Shown: piece after piece, positions 25,012 to 37,490 of the stretch
Layout: each line of letters opens with the position of its first letter
Position numbering within the stretch: position 1 is the stretch's first letter
Assembly: GCF_022682495.2 (NCBI RefSeq)
Contig: NC_071390.1
Location: forward strand, 170,091,220 to 170,155,219
Length of the DNA stretch: 64,000 nt
Reading direction: 5' to 3'
From: Desmodus rotundus
Lineage: Eukaryota > Chordata > Mammalia > Chiroptera > Phyllostomidae
Notes under the pieces: generated by a model
Database searches by the model: none
Told to the model about the DNA's origin: nothing
What the model saw: the letters and a program-made list of their open reading frames with translations, nothing else
Made by a program: the position numbers and the translations under genes

Positions 25012-26130
25012 TGTTCTAGTTTTCTATTGCTGTGGAACAAATTACCACAAACTTAGTAGCTTAAAATACACCCACTTATTTGCTCGAAGTTTCATCAGTT
25101 GGAAGTCCAGCATGGTTTAACAGGCTCCTCTGCTTGGAGTTTCATAAAAGTCACCCAGGCTGGGCTCTTTTCTCGAAGCTCTAAGACTTGCCTTCTAAGC
25201 TCATTCAAATCGTGATGAGATTCTGATGTGGACACCAGCCCATGGGATCCATGTGTTGTGGCTGCAATGGACAAATACACGTGGACTACAGAAATCCTGC
25301 GGAGAAAAAGGGTTGGCATGGCCACTCTCTGGATGAGAGAGGGCAACAGGGCCAGAGAGCCAGACCTCTGTCTGGACAAAGTTCTGTTGCTTTTCTGGGT
25401 ACATTATATCAAGGATGGTCCTCATTTACTATGCACAGGTTCACTGCAGGTGATTACCTTTTACAGATAACAAAGGAAAGAATGTTGCTAATTACTTCAA
25501 AGAGAAGGATGTTTCAGATCAAGGGGGAAAGTGGTTGAACTGGTTACACTCCATACTTGGGAGGTTTAGCACAGACTTTAGGAAGTTAAAGATACTCAGT
25601 AAACATTTGCTGCCTCAATCCAGGATGAGGGAGTTTTAGCAAAAGCAAGTCTCATAGCAGCCTAGATACAATGCAAGCCTGATTCTCCACGGGAGAACCT
25701 GTCCATGGGCATGGGTCCTGTGTGCCAGACCTCGCTCCCCACTGGCTTCTCCGAGTGGGAGCTAGGCTACGTTTCCCACGCAAGGAACAGTTCCCTATAA
25801 GATTCGATTCCATGTGGTTGTTGGACTGATGTCCCATTTTCCTTGTTGGCTATTGGCCACGAGTCACTCTGTGTGACTAAATCCCACTCCTATTTCCTCT
25901 CATGTGACCCTCCCCATCTTTGAATCAGCAATAATGACCCTTTGAATTTTTCTCCTGTTTTAAGTCTTTCTTTGGTCTAATTATGACACCAGCTGGAGAA
26001 AATTCTGTGCTTTTGAGGGCTGGTGTGGTTAAATTAAGCTCATGTGGGTAATCTCCATCTTTTAAAGTCAGTGGATTTAAGACTTTAATTACAGCTGCAT
26101 AATCTCATCATAGCAATTCCTAAATCACTG
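25012..26130 (-). repeat. Old LTR/MER-class interspersed repeat
   Basis: CTAGTTTTCTATTGCTGTGG, AACAAATTACCACAAACTTA, GTAGCTTAAAATAC, and later GTGGGTAATCTCCATC and GACTTTAATTACAGCTGCAT follow a widespread mammalian repeat also present at 29865-30366. The middle is diverged and may hold other sequence. Orientation is given by analogy to MaLR-type ends and is uncertain. Confidence 0.5.
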
Positions 26131-26139
26131 TTTAAAAAA

Positions 26140-29100
26140 CCAGAATACTAGAACTTGTGCAGGAGATGGGGATGATCTTTCAGATTTTTCCCACCACCTA
26201 GCAATGTTTCTTTGGGCCACTTCAATGTCTTTCATAACTCTTTCTTACAAACCAGTGTAAAGAAATTGCTCTGGAGCAGAGAGGGCAGACTGAGGCTCCA
26301 CAGGGAGGGTTCAGGCAAGGAAGAACATTTTCCTTGACCTTTCAGTGCTTTTATGTTCATCTTGAGAAGAAAAAATCTTGAACTCAGGATGTGGCAAGTA
26401 TTCCTATGTTATCTTTTGGAGTGAGTACTCTGGTTTCTTCTACCCAGCCACGTTCTCTAATATGGAAATGTAGATATGTCTTCTGTATACTGTAACTATG
26501 TGATTGGGATTGGAAAAGGCTGCTTTTTTTTTTTTTACACCTCTCAAATTCAACACAGCGAAGCTCCTAGGATGCAATCATCTTGCCTATTTCTCCAGGA
26601 AGAAAGAAGCAACTGATGTGTTTCTTCTGCCATTTTCTTAACTGTAAAGAAATTATTTTGCAAGCTGAAGGGTGATGTTTAATTTGAAAGAGGTGCTTAG
26701 ATGGTGACATTTGTGAATTCTTTATCTTTTGTTCCCCAAAAGAAGACTATATAAATAGCAAGTATGGTTACCATCAGGTTTTTTTTTTCCAAATGTCTTC
26801 CAATTTTAGCTTCTATCATTATCACAGTTGAGACTGCAGCTGTAAATTCCAAATATGTGTTCCAATTTGAAATCAAATAGATTTCATATATAAAATGTAT
26901 ATATTATATATAATTTATAGTTATAAAGTTATATATAGTTTATATAATATATATCATATATATTATGTATATCCTGGCTTATCCTGTGAAATTGGTTAAC
27001 TGGATAAGAACAAAGGTCCAATTTTGCAATGAAACCTTTGATGTGATAAAGAAGCATAAAGACAAAATATCACAAGATTAGTTTCATATGTGAATAAACT
27101 ATCACAGTCTCTGGTATAAATACTCATTTTTACATGGGCAAATCCACATTTTTGGATGAGGTTGTTTTTCTCCTAGAGAATGAAACCATTCTTTCTCAGA
27201 AGTCTTTGCACATTTGGTGTTTTAGAATGTTTGTTATTGTTGTTGTTGTTCTAAGAAAGGGCTGTATTGTGAAGATGCTGACCCTGTGAATGCATGAAAG
27301 GCTGGTAAGAGGAGACAAGTGGTTTGAGTCCAGTGATGGAATCCTATTCACCTCCCCAGGGGGAGAGGCTGCTGTATTACAAATCATTTCATTCTTTTTT
27401 TGTGGAGCTTTATCTTGCAAAGGGGAAAATGAGAAAACTGTCCATATAACTCCTTCCTCCTAAGAATAAGAACCAAAAACTGCCTTATAGTTTCACTTGA
27501 CTTTATGGCATTTTACATTCTATAGCTCTGTCTTTTGTAAAAGCATAAATAACTTTTTCCTTTGACACACCACCCCGCCGCCCCAAAAATAATAAATTGT
27601 TCTCTGTAGTTTAAATTTGAGGAGCCGCTCCTTTGTGTTTTAGGTAGATATGAACAAACATAGTAAGAACATACAAGGGCTTCCTCCTCATTCACAGTTT
27701 TAGTCTCCATTTATAGCACCAATTTTTAATACCCAAACATTTGTATGTCATCCATAATATGCACAGTGTAATCCTTTAATCCTCAAATCATTACATAGCA
27801 TTAGGATTGTCACCAATTTCTAAATAGCTGTGAACATTCCTCAAGAGTCCACATGTCCCATTTGTGTCAGTCGCTGCTCGGAAAGCATGACAAGGGAAAG
27901 GGATGCTGGTGAGAAATCAAAGCTCAGAGATGGACAAGCAGGGCATTTAGCACCACTAAAGCTTAGGTACAGCAAACACATCTGGGAGCCAGCAGGGCCC
28001 CAGGAACATTGGTTGAAAATTGCATTTCTGAAGCAACCAGTAGGAGATGATTGGAGATAATCTTCCTATTGAATCTCCAAAATGGGGTAGTTAGAATAAA
28101 AAAACTACCTCAAGCCAAGAGTATAAAAGTCCTAGAATTTCTATGTGTAATTAGCCCCTTCTACATTGCAATAATCATTAGTAATTAATTACTCCTCAAG
28201 CTAACCAATTTATCACTGCTCTGTAGACGTTCCTGTGATCCAAACTTCTTTTCATTGAAGATCAAACTATTAAGATCAAACTATTACCTGAGTGAATAAT
28301 ACAGAAGCTCATTCAGTCTCCAGAAGGCATTTCTCCTATCAAAACATTCTCATCTCCATCTGCCCTTGGCCTATGGTAAAACAGCCAGCTATAACTAAGA
28401 GATTTATTTTGAAGGGTCATAATTTAGCTTCAAATCTCAATTGCATTTTGCACTCTAATCTGATATTTTAAAACTAAAAAAGAAAGTGTTTCAAATGCCT
28501 GGTACTTCAGTAAAATTGACTCTCTAGGAGATATTTATTCTGTGTCTTTAACTTGGTGAAGTTCCAAAAGACACCAAGCCCAGTGTGAGAAGCATAGGGT
28601 TTTAGAAAGTGCATGAACTCTGGAGGGTGACAGGTTGTCCAACTAATTTAAATGAGTTAACCTTTTTACACTTCTGTTTTCTTCACTTTCGAAATAGTGC
28701 CATAGCTTGGGGTCCAGGAAGTAGGCTGTGAGAGATGTGTCATGTGCTGAATATCGATTATGGAATACTCCTGGGATCAACATGTATGCAAGGAGAGGAG
28801 GAGAGTGAGTGGGCAGAGGGAGATGTTGAACAGTGATGTGGTCTCAATGGAAAACTCAGACTATCCATGGGGAGCGCTGAAGCCACAGTGCCTGTCGGAC
28901 TTGGCCCAGGCTGGGGCAAGATGGAAAGCTAATATGTCATTGGACATAAGTCGCCCTGGGAAAGGTAGGATCACAGACAAGGTGTCTGTTTACAACTAGA
29001 GCCATCCTTGAAGGAGCTGGCAGCTGAGGGCGATCTGCTGACAGCTCTCTTAGCAGAAGTCCTTTACTGAAGCGACATCTGGGCAGTGCATCCTAATTCA

Positions 29101-29300
29101 CAGTTTTGCTGAAGACAATTTACTTAGGTGGTACTCAAAAAAAAATGTTGGTTTTCTTCTCATTTTCCTTGAAGTACTTCTGACTGGTATGGTGACACTG
29201 AAACTAAGTTACTTTTATTTACTTTTCTTATATAGCTTTTCTTATTTTTCTTTCTTTTCACTTTCTTCTTTTCATAACACAAAGCAAGTAATTGGAGCAA
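26140..29300. other. Non-coding stretch, one MIR-like relic and simple repeats
   Basis: Holds an AT-rich patch (26885-26973), a (GTT)n near 27236-27250 and a weak MIR-like area at about 27765-27980. No gene or RNA was recognised. The frames at 27830-28060 and 28760-28999 lack motifs. Confidence 0.55.
26885..26973. repeat. AT-rich low-complexity tract
   Basis: About 90 bp of alternating A and T in imperfect TATATA units, which could extrude as hairpins. Confidence 0.85.
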
Positions 29301-29311
29301 GTTATGAGTTT

Positions 29312-29692
29312 GTTATAGACTGAATTGTACCCCCTTCAAAACTCATATGTTGAAGCACAGTAACTCAGAATAAAACTACTTGGAGATAAGATCTTTAAAG
29401 AGATGATTAAGTTAAAAGAATCTGTAGAGTAGGTTGTAATCCAATTCAACTGGTGTCCTTATAAGAAGAGATTATTTGGATGCACAAATAGAAACCAAGG
29501 ATGGGTGCCCCCAGAGGAAGACTATGAGGTGGCCATCTGCAAGCCAGGGAGAGAGGCCTCAAAAGACAGGAAATTTGCTGACACCTTGGCCTTGGACTTC
29601 TAGTCTTAGAACTGTAATAAAATAAATTCTTATTGTTTAAGCTACCCAGGCTATGTTCTGTCATATAGCAGCCCTAGCAAACTAACACAGAG
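29312..29692 (+). mobile_element. MaLR-like solo LTR
   Basis: GACTGAATTGTACCCCCTTC, AAAACTCATATGTTGAAGCA, TACTTGGAGATAAGATCTTT, AACTGGTGTCCTTATAAGAA, GGTGGCCATCTGCAAGCCAG, CTTGGACTTCTAGTCTTAGA, AATAAATTCTTATTGTTTAA and CAGCCCTAGCAAACTAACAC. A related but distinct LTR from that at 20157-20745. No internal viral sequence. Confidence 0.65.
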
Positions 29693-29864
29693 TTTATAAC
29701 AACTCATGATTCAGTTTTCAGTTTCCTAATTTTTGCTCCAGAGACAACCCATAAAGAAACCAAAACCATGGTGTGATGTGGGACACTAAAGCAGACTCTA
29801 AAACAAATGCAAACTACAGACCCAGGTCCCAGAAGACCTTGTTAGTGTTAGAGAGAAAGGATTA

Positions 29865-30366
29865 TATTGGTTTCCTATGGCTGCTGTAACAAGTTACCGC
29901 AAACTTAATTTTACCTAAAGTACTGCTTATTGTTTTCATGGCCTATTATCTTGTAGTAGCTCTAGAGGTCAGAAGTCCAAAATGAGTTTCACAAGGTGTC
30001 GGCATGGCTGGATTCCTTTCCAGGGGGTCTGGAAGAGAATCAGTTTTGTTTTGTTCTTATCATTTTCATCTTTTTGAGGATACCCATGCTCTTTGACTCA
30101 TGCCTCCTTTCCCCTTCAAAACCAGCAAGGTCAGGTCAAGTCCTTCTCATGCTCCATCATGCACACCCAATTTTCTGCCTCCTTGTTTTGCTTATGACCC
30201 CTGTGAATGCATTGGACCCACAAGATAATCCAAGATAATCTTCCCATCCAAGACCCTTAACTTAAGCACAGGCGCAGTCCCTTTTGCCATGGAACAAAAC
30301 ATATCCACAGGTCCTGGGAATTAGGAATTGGACTTCTTTGGAGGGCAGCATTCCACCTACCACAGG
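29865..30366 (-). repeat. Old LTR/MER-class interspersed repeat
   Basis: TTGGTTTCCTATGGCTGCTG, TAACAAGTTACCGCAAACTT, GGTCAGAAGTCCAAAATGAG, TGAATGCATTGGACCCACAA, GATAATCCAAGATAATCTTC, ACATATCCACAGGTCCTGGG and TTCCACCTACCACAG. Same family as 25012-26130 and better preserved. The 80-codon frame inside is not a gene. Confidence 0.55.
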
Positions 30367-30656
30367 GATGTAAAACAACTGTTAGAGGGCCAAAGAGAAG
30401 TTTCTTTACCTTTATACTAGGAAAGGGTTCAGGATTTGAGCTTTTAAGATGAGTAAGTCATTCCCAGGGCAAATAAAAATGAGGACAGATTCTCTAGACA
30501 GAAAAACCACAGTATTTGTGTTTGGAGAAATAAAAGAATATAAGCTTTGGCATTCAAAGTAAGATATAAATACAATATGAAGAGATGGGAGAATTGCTTA
30601 GAAGTAGGGCATTTGAACTGTGTTTCAAGAAAGTATGGTTATTTAAATATTTGAAT

Positions 30657-30725
30657 GGGCTTGGGAAAGTAGTGGCGGGAAAATGGAGACAACTGTACCT
30701 GAACAACAATAAAAAAAGAAAAAAT
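30657..30725 (+). mobile_element. Tiny 5'-truncated L1 with perfect duplications
   Basis: Only the last 69 bp of an L1: GGCGGGAAAATGGAGACAAC, TGTACCTGAACAACAATAAA and a short A-rich tail. The 12-bp repeat AAATATTTGAAT flanks it perfectly (30645-30656 and 30726-30737). It is an example of extreme 5' truncation. Confidence 0.82.
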
Positions 30726-30739
30726 AAATATTTGAATAA

Positions 30740-32935
30740 GATTTATTGGAAGTGAGAGTGACAGGAACTTGAAAATGAAGAGAAGGCAAGCTGCAGAAAC
30801 AGTACCAGCCACATGGAAAGGTGATGACTGAGTATATTCATTCTGATTCCATCCTTGGAATGCAAAGAATGTATTGAAGCATATGGTCATCAAAAGTTTC
30901 TGTTAGACTCAAAGTTGAAACTTCAAGGATACAGAGAAAAACACTCATTTTAGAAAGCTAAAATTTTCATTAAACATCATTTCTAAACAGGTTCATCCTA
31001 AAATCCAAAGTTTTCCATGACTATAGAAAGTTTTCTTATGACTAAATTTTCCACTACTTTTCCCATTAGCATGTCAATAATCTAATCATAATTATCCTTT
31101 ATCAAGTTCTTAGGTGCCAATATATTAGTAAGTGCTGAGTTAGGAATAGTTATACCTAGTGAACAGATGAACAACAGAGGCTCCAACAAATTAAAACATT
31201 ACTTTAAATTTCACACAGGAAAATCTAAGATATTTCTCTGAAAATAACTTTCTAATACGATTACAAGAAACTAAATAGTTTGCCAGTGTATAAAAGTGCA
31301 CAATCGAAAGAAGCCTGCTTCTTTTCTCCTGCTACATATAGGCTACTTTCCAATTTGAAATACATAATAAAGAAAGCAAACAAATGGAGGAGAGGGTGTT
31401 CTGCAAGAACCCCTTCTTGAAGAATCAAAAAGGCTTGAAGAATCAGCTGTTGTCCTTTGACAGATGCCTCTTACAGGCATTTGAGAGCTTAGGCTATTCA
31501 CCCTCTCTGGGATGCCCCTCGCTGCCTTTCCCCATGAAGGTACAGTGATGTGCAGCATGCCGGGCAGTTCCTGTGGCGTGCCAGTGAGTAGTCATCTACC
31601 AAAATTCTAAGAGGACTCTCAGGTCTTTCTGCACTTGAAAACTAACCATGAGAGTTGATTGTTTACCATGTTCTACCCTGATCCTTATTGTTGAAATAGT
31701 TCACCAAGACGGCAGGACAGAAAAAGGGGACATTAGCCATTTATAATCATTAGCTCAGTAAGGGCAACCAAAGGAGGGAATACAGAGGCCAGTTTTGAGA
31801 AAGGGCTAGAAGTTCACAGAGAGCAGCTTAGGAGGCAGGTCTGGGTGCGGTACAAACATCCTGAGGTTGTATGACATCAACAGTATGAAGGTCAGAGGGG
31901 TTGTGTTGGAGGAAGAAGGAAGGACAAACAACTGGAGAGGTTCTCAAAGAGAAGGGACAGTGACCACTGAAGACCCATTTGCCAAATTAATAATGTTACT
32001 TAAACCCATCCTTACCCTTGAGGTTATCAGGACTTAGGGATCTGACTGAACTCTATTTTCTCTACAGAATGTATCTGAATGGACCCCTCTAGCACCTGTA
32101 CTGAACTTGATGTGGATTGAAAGATGATTTGCTAACATTTCTCAGATCTATTGGTCTTTGAACTGCATCCCTCAAGACTTTAACCAATTTAGGCACCCAA
32201 ATTGTTCTCTAATAGATAGATGGAAGAGCAGAGGGGAACTGTATGGGACATTCTGGTTAGGACTCATCTCTAGCAATTGGGTAGTTTCCCCTCCATTCAG
32301 CACGTTGTAACTTCTAGTTTACAGACCTAGTGACAACTGAATCCCCATTTCCCGCACCAATAAACAGAACAACAGCCAAGTCACATCTCAGTGTGGTACT
32401 GTTTGAAAAGAAGAATGCATTGCTGGGTCTGTGTACTTCGCTGCTGCCATTGTTCCTTCCCAGAATTATTCTTTGCTAATTCTCCCAGAAGATTACTACC
32501 TTCCTCCAGTGGTTGTTTGTTCTTCAGGCAACTCATTAGATGGGGAACAGAAGGTCAGAAAACAAAGCACTTTGTACCACAGGCCATTGAACAGTTGTAA
32601 ATAAAATTAAAACACAGAGATGTGTTGGGACCTTAGGGTAAGGCAAGTATCCAGAAACATTTTCAAGGCTCAGGAAATTCAAGTCATTATTTAAAATCAC
32701 AGAGTTAGTGTCAGAGTGAGGGCTGTGCTCTGAAAGCAACCGATATCTACAGAGTGCATTCTGAGCCTGTGATACAATAGCTGTGTTTTGAAAAGTATAA
32801 TTTAAAGTGAATTTTCAATAAAAACACACAAATACACATGATTAAATTTACCCTTTTTTAAGATTCAGAAAACATGTTAGGATTTTGCAGGGTATCAAGG
32901 TAATAATCTCAAATAGGACTTGTCCATGTTCCTAC
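30740..32935. other. Non-coding stretch, weak MIR-like relics only
   Basis: MIR-like words near 31150-31215 and 32660-32735 are too diverged for firm limits. No gene or other repeat is supported. Confidence 0.5.
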
Positions 32936-32939
32936 AAAA

Positions 32940-33230
32940 ATGCAAGCATAATTCCACTTACCCAAGGTATCGACAATAGTCAGACTGATAGAAACAACGA
33001 GTAATGGTGGTTGCTGCAGGCTGAGGACAGCGGGAGGTGGAGAGCTGCTGTTCAGGGGGTGCAGCTTCAATGACACAGGGAGGGTAACTCCTAGAGGCCT
33101 GCTCTATGATATTGTGCCTCTAGTAAAGAGTACTGTATCGTGCACTGAGAGTTTGTGAAGAGAGTAGCTCTCATGTTAAGTGTTCTTACCACACACACAC
33201 AAAGGTGGTGACTAATTGTATGTCTTTGCT
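32940..33230 (+). mobile_element. Old L1 3' end
   Basis: ATAGTCAGACTGATAGAAAC, AATGGTGGTTGCTGCAGGCT, GTACTGTATCGTGCACTGAG, AGTTTGTGAAGAGAGTAGCT and CTCATGTTAAGTGTTCTTAC then CACACACACA follow the 3'UTR of an old mammalian L1. It ends in a short (CA)n. Confidence 0.75.
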
Positions 33231-33239
33231 TTAGTGGTC

Positions 33240-35215
33240 CCACAGATCCTCCTTAAAGTCAGTTTTTCTGCATAAGAATATCTGTCATAGCCTGTGAAGC
33301 CATTTTGACAATGGCAATTGTCTAGCACCAGAACATGGCATTTTGAAAGCACTGCATCTTTCCTGTTTGACCCATTCCACTTCTCTGCTAATCTTAACTG
33401 AAGAGAATTGAGTATGCCTTTGACCAGCAGAGAGCAGCAATGATATACTTTATAAGAGTAACTCTGCTGAACTTGACCATCTTTTCTAAAATGTCCATGT
33501 TGTCCGAGCTACACTGGCTCTGTTTTGAGTGATCCCAGTCTTTGGGGGATCCCCTGAAATCAGCATGTGAGGCTGCTGCTGCTGGCCTGGGCCTCCATCC
33601 TGATTTATGGCTTAGTGGTACATGGATCGTGTTGGTGCCTGCTGGCAGCTTTGCCTCTTGGTGCTGCCAGCACGGCCCAGGTGTCTGGGTCAAGAAGTGC
33701 CACTCCATCGTGGTGGTGTCTGCCCTCATTGCCCAGCTGTGTTCAAGGCCGGGAGTTACGGTGTTTTGTGGAGCTTGTACGGTGTTCTACGTTGACTGAC
33801 AATATGGCCTTCTTGTGTAAAAGGCTGTTAAGGATCTCTGAAGTTAATGGAAGGATCACACTGACAGAGAAGTAGACAGGGGACATAAGCTTGGAGGATC
33901 TCTAGGAGACAGGAATAGAAGAGATAAAGCAAAAACCTAGAAAAAAGGGAAGGAAGGATCTGTGAGTAGAAATCAAAGAAGAGAGAATTTCAAAAGTAAA
34001 TGTCCAATTTTCAAATCACCTTGGGACGGTGAAAATGAACTGGGACAAGTTGTTGACTTTGGAAATAGATGGTTTGGGGGGACCTCAGAACAACTTTGGT
34101 CTCATTTTCAGTACTCAAACTAGATTACTTGGGGTTGGAGGGAAGTGGTAGGAAAGTATTGCACAGAAGAAAGTTGGTGCCAAAGCAACTTGGGAAACAG
34201 GAAAGACAGTTTTCCCTCCGATGCAGGAGGGAAGTAGCAAGGTATGAATAATGACACAGAAAGACTTTGAGGTGGAACAGAAATGAATGACCTCAATCTG
34301 CTCAATAAAACAGAAGGCCTTGGCTTTCTAGCATATGTGTGTTTGTTTTTTGTGGGATTGATGGATTGAGAGCAGACAATAAAAAATGAAATATAACTTT
34401 ATGAAAAAGAATGCTGTGAAGTTCCATGAGTTTAGCTGAGATCACATAACATGAGTTTGCAGTGGAAACAGAAGAAATCATAGAATGTTATCTTAACTAC
34501 CTGAGACTGCCAGTATTCGGAAGACTATAAGGAGTAAAATTAGTTGAGTGGCATTGATTTAGGATGGTGGAAGATGAGGAGGGGTTGATGAACCCAGGGA
34601 AAGGATGGCTGCATTGCCTGACTTTGGAGTTCGGGCAGAACAGAAGACAAAAAAAAAGTCAGGGCATGATGATAAATGGGAATAGGAGTTTGGGAAAATG
34701 AGAGTCCTGTAGGGCTCCACAGGAATTCGGGATGTGGAAGGACTGAACATACTCTCTGCATATTCCAGTTGACTCCCCAATCTGCCCCAATATTTTTTTT
34801 TAGTTCTCAGCATGAAGAAGATAATCAATACATATTGCTAAATAAATTAATAATTATCATTAAACCTCAACCATTTTAAAAATAAAGCATTGAAGTTGGA
34901 TATGCCAGGAAATAAGCACCTTTTGTTGTAAATAGGGAAAACCTAGAGGCATTTAAAATAGGACTATCTTACACACACGTCTCTCTGACTTGTTCCCAGC
35001 CCTCGCGCAAGCAGAGAAGTCTTAGAACCATGACATAATCTCCAGTGAGAAAATGAATGAATTCTCTCCCCTGAGAAAAGATTGTTTGCATTTTTCAAAA
35101 ACTCATCACCATTTTCCAAATCAGGAAATCAACACTCTTCAACTACCATCCAACCCAGGGACTCCATCTGAGGAGCCAGATACATTATATAAGGTACATG
35201 TTAGGCTGTTTATAC
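33240..35215. other. Non-coding stretch with one GC-richer patch
   Basis: 33541-33800 is richer in G and C than its surroundings and opens frames in several phases, but the longest begin at GTG or TTG and match nothing I recognise. The rest shows no repeat landmark. Confidence 0.5.
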
Positions 35216-35221
35216 CAAAGT

Positions 35222-35795
35222 ATTTTTTAACATTTTTATTGATGCATAATGTGTGTATAGAAAATGACACCTAGTTTCTATACTGATGAATTTTCACAAA
35301 CCAGGCACATGTGTGCTACCTCTGAGCAGCCCAGGAAGACAACCAGCATTCCAGAGCCCGGCCTCACATTCCCTTCCAATCACTGTGCCCTCCCTCTGGC
35401 ATCATCACTGTCCTGATTTCTGACAGCAGAGGGGACTTACTTGGTTTTGGTTCTTTGTGCAAGTGTATAACATAATATGAGCTCCTTCGTTGTTAACTTC
35501 ATGTGCTCAAAATTATCTTTTTCCATAGTCATCCACATTGTTGCCTGTTTATAGGATTCTTGTTGTGGCATGGTATTTTATGTATGACTAGGCCATATTT
35601 TACTATTGGTGGGCATTTTGGGTTTTTTGGATTTGTGGCTGTTAAAAACATGCTGTTGTGAACAACCTACTGTGTGCCTTTTGGTGAACACGAATGTGCA
35701 TTTCTGTTGGATACATGAATAGGGTATAATTACTGGGTCATATATAACATATGCATATGTTCAGCGTTCTATAGTATAGTGCTTTAAAACTACTT
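35222..35795 (-). mobile_element. Old L1 ORF2/3' fragment (minus strand)
   Basis: Plus-strand text AACATTTTTATTGATGCATA, TCATCCACATTGTTGCCTGT, GTGGCATGGTATTTTATGTA, GTGGCTGTTAAAAACATGCT and TACTGGGTCATATATAACAT is the antisense of an old L1 ORF2 C-terminus and 3'UTR. All frames are degraded. Confidence 0.75.
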
Positions 35796-35810
35796 ACAAT
35801 CAATATATAT

Positions 35811-35945
35811 GGGGTGGGGCAAAAGTAGGTTTACAGTTGTTCATATGGAAAATAATACAAAAATTAATAAAAAAACAATACAAGAAAAAGCTGTGTGTTT
35901 CACATACCAACATCTAACTGGAAATCCACTTTTGCCCCTCCCTGT
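35811..35945 (+). mobile_element. Mariner-type MITE
   Basis: A 135-bp element with terminal inverted repeats: GGGGTGGGGCAAAAGTAGGT on the left, and on the right the reverse complement of AGGGAGGGGCAAAAGTGGAT. TA dinucleotides lie close outside both ends. The interior is AT-rich with no coding sequence. Such mariner-derived miniature elements are typical of bat genomes. Confidence 0.8.
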
Positions 35946-36330
35946 GTACTGCAAATCTGTCAACAGCAGAACCAGGACAAGCAGCCAGAGCTTTTAACCC
36001 CACTCTAATAACCCTTTATCACCATTCATTCGTTCTTTAATACGTTTTTACGTAGCTCTTACACGAACAATCCCAGGCGTTATGGATACACGATAACTTC
36101 CATCTCCGATTTCAAGGAACTTACAGTAGAGTGAATGTACTGAGGATTAGGATGGACCATGGAGGAATTCTTTAAAACAAAAGAGGCAAACCAGCGTTTC
36201 CCAGTGGAGAAGCTACTGGGAAGTGGTGCTTCGGAACTGCATCTCAGAGAAGGGCTGGGAATTGCACACGTGATGAAGGAAAGGCAGGAAATTTTAGCTT
36301 GTGTGGTGGCTCAGAGGCAGAAAAGCTTAG

Positions 36331-36522
36331 TGCGGTGATTCTGAAACCCAGCTACCCCTTAGATCACCCAGAAAATTTTAGAAATATGATTCTCGATGTC
36401 CTCCTGGGGACAGTTATTTAAGACCAATTAATGCAGGTAAGGCCTGGGTGTCTGTAATTTTTACGGTCTTTCGAGATGATTCTAGGGTAAGGTCATGACT
36501 GAGAATCACTGGTCTGGTGGTT
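36331..36522 (+). repeat. MER5A-type hAT-Charlie relic
   Basis: GTGATTCTGAAACCCAGCTA, TTAGATCACCCAGAAAATTT, AAGGCCTGGGTGTCTGTAAT and CTGAGAATCACTGGTCTGG match the ends and middle of MER5A-like elements with short terminal inverted repeats. Diverged and non-autonomous. Confidence 0.65.
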
Positions 36523-37334
36523 TTAAAACCCCCCAAGTTCTTCAGTGTGGTTTATACGCAGGATAGGAGGGAGGGAAGAGAAACAATAAAAAAAGTCCTG
36601 GAATGGAAGGTCAACAGACAGACCATCCAAAGCTGCCACCTTTGTCAAAAGGTTTTATCAGAAAAAGAAAAACAATCACATTGGCACTTTCTGTAATACA
36701 GCTAACACGTTGTTAAGAATAAGTTAAGGAGTGGTGTTTAAGATGTCCCCCAGGCAGCGATGTATAAAAAAACATCATTTACATTCACACTGGTTTAATT
36801 AGCATTTCTGCTTCAGCACCCATTACATTATCTCACAGTTTTTGACACAGTTGTCCCAAGAACATCAGCTTATACCAAACAAACACGTTTTAAATAGGAA
36901 ACTTAGAGAATTTGTTCCTAAATAGTTTACATTTATCATAACCCCAGGTCCGCCTCTGTACTGTGAAGTGAAAAAAATTCCCCGGAGTTGAGAACTTCTG
37001 TAAATTCACTGCTGTTCCCAAGGTCAACAACAGCCTGTTGTTCCCCACTGAGGCAGTGGGGAAGTTGGAGGCAGCAGCTGCTGTGTGTGTGAGGGAAGCC
37101 GGAGTGAAATTAGGTGAACTCCATACCTGAATTAGACCCCCTGCGCGAAAAGCAGTGGAGTGTGGAGGAAGACTGTGGCTTCTGTGGCTGAAGATCAGAA
37201 TTCCTGCTTCCTGAAATCCCAGCTGTGGCCATTCCCAGTGAGGTGATCCTGCATACAGTCCTCTGAGCCTTCAGAACCAACTTGTTTCCACCCGTAAAAT
37301 GGGAGGGGAACAACTGTTTTATCCAGTGCGAACT

Positions 37335-37490
37335 CTGTCCCAAGCATTGCTCCTATGCTTTGAACAAGTACAACCTTATTTAACACCCCAATGACTGAAT
37401 TCTGTGAAGTAATTTTCATTAATAGACCTGCTTTTCATATCAGGAAAAAGGAAGCTCAGAACAGGAGAGACTAACTCCAAACCCTGATGT
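37335..37490 (+). repeat. MIR SINE relic
   Basis: ACCTTATTTAACACCCCAAT, then TTTTCATATCAGGAAAAAGG and AGCTCAGAACAGGAGAGACT resemble the centre of MIR in plus orientation. Confidence 0.5.
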
